NCBI GenBank assembly: GCA_964530225.1
Contig: CAZHBA010000088.1
Coordinates: 1 to 16,337 of the forward strand
Length of the DNA stretch: 16,337 nt
Source of the DNA: CAZHBA01 sp964530225
GTDB taxonomy: Bacteria > Pseudomonadota > Alphaproteobacteria > UBA6615
Reading direction: 5' to 3'
This document shows, piece after piece, positions 6,321 through 12,476 of the stretch. A program made the translations under genes and the position numbers. A model generated the notes under the pieces. The model made no database searches, was not told the origin of the DNA, and saw nothing but the letters and a program-made list of their open reading frames with translations. Every line of letters starts with the position of its first letter. Positions within the stretch are counted from its first letter, which is position 1.

Positions 6321-6338
6321 CCGGGTGAAAAAGCCCGG
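6321..6338 (+). other. GC-rich stem-loop between NIPSNAP and SDR genes
   Basis: CCGGG (6321-6325) and CCCGG (6334-6338) form a five-pair stem around an A-rich eight-base loop, immediately after the NIPSNAP stop and just before the AGGGGAG ribosome site of the SDR gene. It could reduce read-through or tune translation of the second gene; it is too short to call a terminator. Confidence 0.3.
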
Positions 6339-6356
6339 AACTAGGGGAGAACTCCG

Positions 6357-7121
6357 ATGGTTGGGGAACAGTCGGACCGGCCGGTAGCACTAGTTACCGG
6401 AGCATCCTATGGGTTGGGTGCGGAAATTGCTAGGACACTTGCCCGCGATGGCTTCGACGTCGCGGTGACCGAACTCAATAAAGACGACCTCGCTGGTACA
6501 GTCGCATCGGTCGAGGTTGAGGGTGCGCGGGCATTGGCTGTCACGCTCGATGTCTGCTCGATGGAAAGTATTGATAATGCCGTGGCTGAAACGAACGGTG
6601 CGTTCGGACAGATCGACGTGCTGGTCAACAATGCGGGCCGTCTCTTGATGAAGCCGGCGTTGGAAATTAAACTCAACGAGTGGAAGCAGGTGATGGAAGT
6701 CAACGTGACCGGCACCTACTTCATGTCGCAGTGCGTCGCCCGGCGTATGGTCGATGCTGACCGTCCCGGCTGTATCATCAACATCGCCTCGACGTTTACG
6801 TTAATGGGCGCGCCGAATGTGTCAGCCTATGGCATCTCTAAGGCGGCGGTCGGAGGTATTACACGGCACTTGGCGGTGGAGTGGGCGCAATACGGTATCC
6901 GGGTCAACGCCGTAGCTCCCGGTTCGGTCAAGACCAAATTTCGCGCCGAAGCGATGGAGAGGGATCCTGCGCGTGCCGAAGCCAATCTGGCGAAGATTCC
7001 CATGAAGCGCTGGGGTGCGTCCGAAGATATGGCCGGCGCCGTATCGTATTTGGCAAGTTCCGGGGCTACATATGTCAACGGCCACGTGTTGGTGGTGGAT
7101 GGCGGTTTGACAATTTCCTGA
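6357..7121 (+). CDS. SDR family oxidoreductase (classical, complete active site)
   Basis: A 254-residue classical short-chain dehydrogenase/reductase. TGASYGLG (residues 14-21) is the glycine-rich cofactor loop, LDV (64-66) lines the adenine pocket, NNAG (91-94) supports the central sheet, and Asn116, Ser145, Tyr158 and Lys162 (YGISK) complete the catalytic tetrad. PGSVKT after the active site and the C-terminal VNGHVLVVDGG are standard. It should interconvert an alcohol and a ketone using NAD(P)H; the substrate is not evident from sequence. The ATG at 6357 has a strong AGGGGAG site. Unlike the SDR at 3123-3884, its active site is intact, so the two are not interchangeable copies. It is probably co-transcribed with the NIPSNAP gene. 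Confidence 0.92.
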   Translation: MVGEQSDRPVALVTGASYGLGAEIARTLARDGFDVAVTELNKDDLAGTVASVEVEGARALAVTLDVCSMESIDNAVAETNGAFGQIDVLVNNAGRLLMKPALEIKLNEWKQVMEVNVTGTYFMSQCVARRMVDADRPGCIINIASTFTLMGAPNVSAYGISKAAVGGITRHLAVEWAQYGIRVNAVAPGSVKTKFRAEAMERDPARAEANLAKIPMKRWGASEDMAGAVSYLASSGATYVNGHVLVVDGGLTIS

Positions 7122-7448
7122 TTATCGCGGCGGAAGCTTACCGTAACTCAGTCTGGTTTTCGTCTAATCTCCGTTTCGCGCCGGCGGCGAGTGTATTCAC
7201 ATTTTGTCACCGTGTGTGGACAAAGGAACTCAATGTGATAGCCTAACTGTGCCGGATGATGTGGGTACTTGGTCAGTTGAGGCGCTATGTGTACCGTTAA
7301 TGTGTGTCCGTAGCGTTTCTTGATTAGCTAGGTCGACATGTTTTGGTGGTGGGCTCCAGCGTCCTGCTGGACCTATAATTAACACAAAATATCAGTGATT
7401 TTAATGAGTTCGATGAGAAACTTAAATAAGACGTCAAGGGAGGGAAAC
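7122..7448. other. 327-base gene-free interval before the ABC transporter operon
   Basis: I see no plausible gene here. It contains a nested inverted repeat, TCACATT (7197-7203) with AATGTGA (7232-7238) enclosing TTGTC (7204-7208) with GACAA (7219-7223), which may mark the transcript end of the SDR gene or a regulatory fold. Near its right end are a TATAAT box and a short dyad, listed separately. GC is lower than in the flanking genes, as expected for a control region. Confidence 0.6.
7355..7379 (+). promoter_or_regulatory. Candidate promoter and operator of the ABC transporter operon
   Basis: A perfect TATAAT at 7374-7379 lies 69 bases before the binding-protein start. Immediately upstream, TCCAGC (7355-7360) and GCTGGA (7366-7371) form a perfect six-base inverted repeat with a five-base spacer, placed between the -10 box and where a -35 box would be. 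No good -35 hexamer is present at the right distance. A dimeric regulator binding the dyad would directly affect RNA polymerase access. Confidence 0.42.
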
Positions 7449-8915
7449 ATGAAGAGTTTAGCACGATTGGTACTTTTCGGTTTTTTGGTATTCGCGTTTA
7501 TAGGGACAACGGCAGCGACCGCGGATTCACCATCTGAACGGGCAATGGCGGCGCTGAAAAAAATATCCAATAAGCCCGATACGGTTACTATCATTACGAT
7601 TCCGCTACTGGTGAAGGCGATTCAATCGAAAGGCGCCGAGCTGGAAAAGGAAGCTGGAATCAAACTCAAATTTATTGAGAAGGGCGTTCTGACAATCCAT
7701 TCCGACATCATGCGTGAAAAGGTTGCGAAACTCGGAACGTTCGACATCATCAATTACATTCCCATGTGGACCGGCGATTTTGCCGCCGCCGAGGTTGCCA
7801 CACCGCTCGACGCCTGGATCGCCAAATACGATCCCGATATAGGTGGCTACATGGGCAATAGCGCCGACCACGCCAAATTTGCCGGCAAGGTTTATGGATT
7901 GATGGCCGACGGCGATGCGCACACCTACATCATGCGCGGAGACGTGGTCGCACATCCAGGCGAGCGCGCGGCGTTCAAGGCCAAGTACGGGCGCGATCCG
8001 GGTTGTCCGGATACTTGGGCAGAGCACCAAGACCTCATAACCTTTTTCCACCGTAAGGCGGGCGATAAGCTTATGGGCGAGGTCCTAAAGGAAGAGTTTT
8101 ACGGCACCGTCGAAGCGCGTGTGCGTGGCCGTAATTACGTCAACTGGATGCACCGCTTCTTGTCCAAGGGTAAGCTGTACTTTGACGATAAAATGAATCC
8201 CTTGATCGATTCACCGGAAGGCATCCAAGCGACCAAGGAATTCCTCTCTGCCTACAAGGAGATGGACCCTGCGGCAACTGGTTGGGATTCGGCACAGTTG
8301 TTGCCGCACTATGGCGGCGGACGGGCGTTCAATACCATCCACTTTGCTGGCACAGCTAATTTTGCCGAAAGTCCAAAAAAGTCGAAGGTCCGCGGCAAGA
8401 ATATCTATTGCGTGATGCCGGGCACGGTCGTCAACGGCAAGCTGATTCAGCGCACAAACAACGCTGGCGCGTTTGCCTACGGCGTCAATGCTTTTTCGAA
8501 ACATCCTGAAGTCACTTATCTGGTATCGCAATGGCTGGCTAGCCCGAAGATCGGCACCGAGATCATCCAGCACCGGAAATCGTTCTTCGAGCCAGTACGT
8601 AAAATCCACTTCGAGAAGAACGGCTACAGGAAAGAGATGGAAGAGCATTATAGCCCGCTCTTTGTCGCCTCACATGAGAAGCAAATCTTGATTACTGCGC
8701 CCTTGGTTAGCTTGCCGGGTGCAAACGAATATCATGATCGCCTCGACGTGAGGTTGCATGAAGTGTTGCTCGGCCGTTTGACGCCGGCACAGGCGATGAA
8801 AAAGGCTGCGGCGGATTGGGATGAGGTCACGGACGACGAAGAACGCGACCTTCAGATCAAATACTGGGCCGAGCAGAAGAAGCTGTTTCCGAAGGTTAAT
8901 ACGCCTTCGGGTTAG
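7449..8915 (+). CDS. ABC transporter extracellular solute-binding protein
   Basis: A 488-residue exported protein. Residues 1-25 form a Sec signal peptide: a basic start (MKSLAR), a hydrophobic core (LVLFGFLVFAFIG) and a signal-peptidase I site ATA before Asp26. There is no lipobox cysteine, so it is predicted to be free in the periplasm. The mature part resembles family 1 solute-binding proteins of carbohydrate (CUT1-type) importers, supported mainly by its position just ahead of two MalF/MalG-type permeases and a MalK-type ATPase. At about 463 mature residues it is longer than most CUT1 binding proteins. The ligand cannot be named. ATG 7449 is chosen because AGGGAGG lies five bases before it and the signal peptide starts there; the open frame begins earlier, at 7395. 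A stem-loop follows the gene. Confidence 0.87.
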   Translation: MKSLARLVLFGFLVFAFIGTTAATADSPSERAMAALKKISNKPDTVTIITIPLLVKAIQSKGAELEKEAGIKLKFIEKGVLTIHSDIMREKVAKLGTFDIINYIPMWTGDFAAAEVATPLDAWIAKYDPDIGGYMGNSADHAKFAGKVYGLMADGDAHTYIMRGDVVAHPGERAAFKAKYGRDPGCPDTWAEHQDLITFFHRKAGDKLMGEVLKEEFYGTVEARVRGRNYVNWMHRFLSKGKLYFDDKMNPLIDSPEGIQATKEFLSAYKEMDPAATGWDSAQLLPHYGGGRAFNTIHFAGTANFAESPKKSKVRGKNIYCVMPGTVVNGKLIQRTNNAGAFAYGVNAFSKHPEVTYLVSQWLASPKIGTEIIQHRKSFFEPVRKIHFEKNGYRKEMEEHYSPLFVASHEKQILITAPLVSLPGANEYHDRLDVRLHEVLLGRLTPAQAMKKAAADWDEVTDDEERDLQIKYWAEQKKLFPKVNTPSG

Positions 8916-8944
8916 GTTTTTTTAGGTTCAGTGCAACGGTTCAG

Positions 8945-8986
8945 CGTGTGGGGTTTCGGCATTTATGTCCGCCGGAACCCCACGTG
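8945..8986 (+). other. Strong intercistronic stem-loop after the binding-protein gene
   Basis: GTGGGGTTTCGGC (8948-8960) pairs with GCCGGAACCCCAC (8971-8983) over 13 positions with one G-T wobble, closing a ten-base loop; two more wobbles and a C-G pair extend it outward to 8945 and 8986. No T-run follows, so it is not a classic terminator. In binding-protein-dependent transporters such elements commonly protect the upstream message or partly stop transcription, giving more binding protein than permease. Confidence 0.6.
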
Positions 8987-9033
8987 TTGTGGGTATTTGG
9001 TGAATACAAAATTCCCGGCTGGAGACTGATGGA

Positions 9034-9996
9034 ATGGCGACCCCTGAGCTTGTAGGAAATTACGTACCGCCGGTGTCGGCGTGGGCACGCTTCGCTAGGT
9101 GGATGGGCAAGGACCGCGTGTTCCGTTGGGTCCCGTTTGTGCCTACCCAGGCGTTGTTTGTCTTTATGATGCCGGCTTTCGCGCTGCTGATATATTTGAG
9201 TTTCGTCAATTGGCGGATGACCAAGGGCGATTGGTGGGAGGCTAGTTACTATGCGGTCAAGAACTTTAGCCGCGTACTGTCCGACGAACGTTTCGTCACC
9301 TCTATTGGCAACACGTTGCTTTACGCGTTTGCCGCGGTTCCGGTGGAATTTATTCTCGGGCTACTGCTGGCGTTGGCGGCGCATAAAATAACCCGGGGCA
9401 GGAGTTTTTTTACCGGCATCTTCCTGGTGCCGATGATGATGGTGCCGGTCGTCGTCGGCTATAATTTTACCATGATCTTTTCCGAGGCGGGGCCGTTTAA
9501 TCAGCTGCTCAGCGTGATTAGCGGAACCGAAATTAGGGTCAACTGGCTGGCCGACTTTGTTATGTCGAAAGTCGCTATCATCCTGGCCGACATCTGGCAG
9601 TGGACCGCTTTCATGTTCCTGATGCTGATGGCTGGGTTGACTGGGATTCCCCAGGAACCGATACGCGCGGCGAAAATTCTTGGCGCTAATTCGTGGCAGA
9701 TTTTTTGGAAAATTACGCTGCCGCTACTTAGGCCGGTTATCACGATCGCCCTGGTGTTGCGCCTGCTGGAAACACTCAAAGTGTTTGACACTGTCCTGCT
9801 GATCACCGGTGGTGGTCCGGGGACCTCGAGTGAGTCCGTCGCCATGACTATTTACAAGGTGGGCTGGGAATACAACCGGATTTCCCGTTCCGCGGCGATG
9901 GCGCTGATCGTTTTCATCGGCACGATGGTGCTGGTGTTCATCTGCTTTTGGTTGGTTAGACGGCAGCAGCGGGCGATCGAGGAGGGAATGGTGTGA
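9034..9996 (+). CDS. ABC transporter permease (MalF/UgpA type)
   Basis: A 320-residue inner-membrane protein. A cytoplasmic N-terminal stretch of about 35 residues precedes roughly six membrane segments (near 39-60, 92-116, 128-150, 178-202, 233-252 and 288-310). The EAA loop is EPIRAAKILGANSWQIFWKI (208-227) followed by the conserved TLPLLRP; it docks on the ATPase. TGGGPGTSSE (258-267) is a characteristic MalF-type periplasmic loop. With the next gene it forms the heterodimeric channel of a type I importer. ATG 9034 has GGAG nine bases upstream. The stop codon overlaps the start of the second permease gene, so the two are translationally coupled. Confidence 0.94.
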   Translation: MATPELVGNYVPPVSAWARFARWMGKDRVFRWVPFVPTQALFVFMMPAFALLIYLSFVNWRMTKGDWWEASYYAVKNFSRVLSDERFVTSIGNTLLYAFAAVPVEFILGLLLALAAHKITRGRSFFTGIFLVPMMMVPVVVGYNFTMIFSEAGPFNQLLSVISGTEIRVNWLADFVMSKVAIILADIWQWTAFMFLMLMAGLTGIPQEPIRAAKILGANSWQIFWKITLPLLRPVITIALVLRLLETLKVFDTVLLITGGGPGTSSESVAMTIYKVGWEYNRISRSAAMALIVFIGTMVLVFICFWLVRRQQRAIEEGMV

Positions 9997-10916
9997 TGGC
10001 CAAGTCTTCCAGCATGACGCGAAACCAGAAATCCACGTTTGCTAAATCGAGCAGTTACATATTTCTGCTGTTTTGGCTGTTTGTCACTCTATTTCCCATC
10101 TTCTGGATGCTGTCGACCTCGTTCAAACCCCCGCAAGAGTGGTTTGCCTGGCCACCCCTTTGGATACCGGCAGAGGCGACGCTGAACAATTACACAGAGA
10201 TCCTGGCAATAGGCCCGGGTGGGACCGGATCGGAAGACACCCAACTTGGCGGCGCACAACAGGTGCTAACTGCGGTTCTGCCGGTCCGCGACAGCCTCAT
10301 TGTCGCTATCATCAGCAGTTTAATATCGGTGATATTGGGTGCCTTTCTGGCCTATACGATTTCGCGCTATCAGACCGGTGGCAAACGCTATCCGTATGTC
10401 CTTTTGATGATCCGAATGATGCCGCCCATTGTTATCGCCGTACCGGTGTTGGCGTATTTCACGCTGCCATGGTGGCGTGGAGCGCTGCATGATAACTATC
10501 CCGGACTCATTATCCCTTATGTTTTGGTCACGTTACCCTATGCTGTCTGGCTCATGATGAGTTTCATGCAGGAAGTTCCGCGTGAGTTGGAGAACGCGGC
10601 GCGGATGATGGGAGCCGGTCGAATACTTGTCATGCGTAAAGTGATCATTCCGCTGATACGGCCAGGCTTGGCGGTGACGTTTATTTTTACCTTCATCCTG
10701 AATTGGAGCGAGTTCCTGCTTGCCTATACGTTGGCTGGTCAGGAATTGGTAACCGTCACCGTGCAGCTCAGTCAGTATGAGGCGGCCGATGTTGGCCGTT
10801 TGTACGGCCCGCAAGCGGCGTTCGGGACTATTGCTATCATTCCGTTGATCATTCTCGGCTTTATCATCCAGAAGCATCTGGTGACGGGTTTTAGTTTTGG
10901 CATGATTAGAAAATAA
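9996..10916 (+). CDS. ABC transporter permease (MalG/UgpE type)
   Basis: A 306-residue inner-membrane protein with about six membrane segments (near 21-42, 100-124, 133-155, 168-190, 225-246, 275-294). The EAA loop ELENAARMMGAGRILVMRKV (197-216) leads into IIPLIRPG. FPIFWMLSTSFKPPQEW near the N-terminus is a hallmark of the MalG subfamily. Residues about 72-97 form an extended Gly/Gln-rich periplasmic loop (GPGGTGSEDTQLGG), longer than in many relatives. ATG 9996 is preferred because GGAGGG ends nine bases before it and it overlaps the preceding stop as TGATG; an in-frame GTG lies one codon earlier at 9993. It pairs with the preceding permease. Confidence 0.93.
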   Translation: MAKSSSMTRNQKSTFAKSSSYIFLLFWLFVTLFPIFWMLSTSFKPPQEWFAWPPLWIPAEATLNNYTEILAIGPGGTGSEDTQLGGAQQVLTAVLPVRDSLIVAIISSLISVILGAFLAYTISRYQTGGKRYPYVLLMIRMMPPIVIAVPVLAYFTLPWWRGALHDNYPGLIIPYVLVTLPYAVWLMMSFMQEVPRELENAARMMGAGRILVMRKVIIPLIRPGLAVTFIFTFILNWSEFLLAYTLAGQELVTVTVQLSQYEAADVGRLYGPQAAFGTIAIIPLIILGFIIQKHLVTGFSFGMIRK

Positions 10917-10942
10917 AAAAGACACGATCGGGAAATGTATCC

Positions 10943-12019
10943 ATGGCTAGTATCCAGTTAGATAACGTAACCAAGTATTTCGGTAACTTTCGCGCAGTCG
11001 ACGAAGTGTCCCTGACCATTGCCGATGGCGAGTTCATGGTGTTCGTCGGCCCTTCGGGGTGCGGCAAGACCACGTCGCTCAACATGATCGCCGGGTTCGA
11101 AGACCCGACGTCAGGAGTGGTGCGGATTAGCAACGTTGACGTAACGGACCGTGAACCCGGTGAACGCGATCTGGGCATGGTGTTTCAGAGTCTGGCGCTG
11201 TTTCCCCACATGACCGTCAAAGACAATATCGAGTTCGGTTTGCTGATCAAAAAGGTGCCCGCTGCCGAAGTGGCCACGCGCGTTCAAGCGGTCGTTGAAA
11301 CGTTGAAAATCGAGCCGTTGATTACCCAACGTCCCGGCCAACTGTCGGGTGGTGAAGCCCAGCGCGTCGCGCTAGCGCGCACTATTGTCAACAACCCGTC
11401 GGCGTTTTTGATGGACGAGCCGCTATCGAGCCTGGACGCCAAACTACGCGTCGAGATGCGCACCGAGCTTAAGCGGCTTCACACTAGCCTTAAGTCAACC
11501 TTCGTCTATGTCACCCACGACCAGGCGGAGGCGATGACCATGGCCAACCGCATCGCCGTCATGAACGAGGGGCGAATTCAACAGGTTGGCAGTCCGCTGG
11601 ATATTTACCGTGATCCGGTGAACAAGTTTGTCGCCGGATTTTTTGGCGTGCCGGCGATGAATTTTATCGAGGGCGCCATCGAAGCAAGCGATGGTTCACC
11701 CGCTTTCCGTTCCCAGAGCGTGCTGCAGAAATTCAATAGTGGTTCCCAGTTGAACGCCGGTAGCGATGTCACCCTAGGCGTGCGGCCTGAAAGTATCGAA
11801 TTGGTCAGTGAGGGCGGCACCGGCGGTGGAACGGTTGATCTGATGGAAACGCTCGGTGATGAGACGCTGTTGTTTATCGACTATGGCGGTGATGGCAACC
11901 TAATCGTAAAGACCGATCCGTACAACGCAGTTCGCCCTGGCGACCGGGTCAGCTTCCTGTTCAAGGACGAGGGTGTTCGCTTGTTCGATAATTTGAGCGG
12001 CGACAGCATTTACCTTTAA
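10943..12019 (+). CDS. ABC transporter ATP-binding protein (MalK/UgpC type)
   Basis: A 358-residue ATPase. Walker A is GPSGCGKTT (36-44), the Q-loop glutamine is Gln82, the signature is LSGGE (134-138, with Glu in place of the usual Gln), Walker B is FLMDEP (155-160) with Glu159 catalytic, the D-loop is SSLD, and His192 is the switch histidine (THDQAEA). The C-terminal 120 residues form the TOBE/regulatory domain of MalK-type proteins, with LGVRPESIEL and a closing RLFDNLSGDSIYL. It powers the importer formed by the preceding three genes. The start lies 26 bases after the second permease and has only a weak GGAA-type ribosome site. It is the last gene of the transporter operon. Confidence 0.95.
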   Translation: MASIQLDNVTKYFGNFRAVDEVSLTIADGEFMVFVGPSGCGKTTSLNMIAGFEDPTSGVVRISNVDVTDREPGERDLGMVFQSLALFPHMTVKDNIEFGLLIKKVPAAEVATRVQAVVETLKIEPLITQRPGQLSGGEAQRVALARTIVNNPSAFLMDEPLSSLDAKLRVEMRTELKRLHTSLKSTFVYVTHDQAEAMTMANRIAVMNEGRIQQVGSPLDIYRDPVNKFVAGFFGVPAMNFIEGAIEASDGSPAFRSQSVLQKFNSGSQLNAGSDVTLGVRPESIELVSEGGTGGGTVDLMETLGDETLLFIDYGGDGNLIVKTDPYNAVRPGDRVSFLFKDEGVRLFDNLSGDSIYL

Positions 12020-12041
12020 CTGTTAATCAGCTAATTGGATC

Positions 12042-12272
12042 CTAGTAGCGGTGCCAGGTCTGCGGTGGCGTTTCGCCAGTTAGATCCGGTGCAACATGAA
12101 TGGTCTCTTCGTTCAGCTGAACCATTTGAATGGTCGAACCGGCGCCAAGTTCGCGGTGCAGCGTTTCGGACAACTCGCGAACGGCCCTGAAGCCAGGGTC
12201 GCGGTGTACCTGCATGACACGCTTGGCGCTACGCGGCGCTAGCGGTCCGTTGGCGCCGCTCTGTTGCGCCAT
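12042..12272 (-). CDS. Small hypothetical protein (76 residues)
   Basis: I do not recognise this protein. It opens with a flexible Gly/Pro stretch, then reads like an amphipathic helix (SAKRVMQVHRDPGFRAVRELSETLHREL) and two short strands (TIQMVQLNEETIHVAP), ending in a Trp/His/Tyr tail. It has no signal peptide or membrane segment. Codon choice is similar to the neighbours, and the frame looks more protein-like than the overlapping 77-residue plus-strand frame (12130-12363), which is rich in Ser, Arg and Cys. The ribosome site is weak (GAGACG about 14 bases upstream). It converges on the ATPase gene with 22 bases between them and diverges from the molybdenum hydroxylase. It may be a real small gene or a chance open frame. 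Confidence 0.48.
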   Translation of the reverse strand: MAQQSGANGPLAPRSAKRVMQVHRDPGFRAVRELSETLHRELGAGSTIQMVQLNEETIHVAPDLTGETPPQTWHRY

Positions 12273-12363
12273 ATCTAACGCCGCGTCTCATAACGCGCCG
12301 GCGTCGGGAAAGCAGCCCCAATCGCCAACAGAACTACATCAATCTGGTTGGATTCCGGTCTAG

Positions 12364-12409
12364 GTTTTGCGCAATCTGCCGTTCCGTCAGCAAACGCAAC
12401 GTGCAAAAC
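12364..12409. repeat. Inverted repeat upstream of the molybdenum hydroxylase gene
   Basis: GTTTTGC (12364-12370) and GCAAAAC (12403-12409) are exact reverse complements 32 bases apart, within the 204-base interval between the small minus-strand gene and the molybdenum hydroxylase start. They may be regulator half-sites; no clear -10/-35 pair was found in this interval. Confidence 0.27.
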
Positions 12410-12476
12410 TGCGGCGCAGATAAACGCGGACAACCCGAACCGCGCCAAAATATTTTGCCCTGGGAGGAGAGATCAC

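Noticed and set aside
12130..12363. 77-residue plus-strand open frame overlapping the small minus-strand gene
   Set aside because: Ser/Cys/Arg-rich with no ribosome site; the minus-strand frame reads more like protein.
12348..12476. 43-residue N-terminal extension of the molybdenum hydroxylase
   Set aside because: No ribosome site at 12348, whereas GGGAGGAGAG precedes ATG 12477, where the family N-terminus begins.
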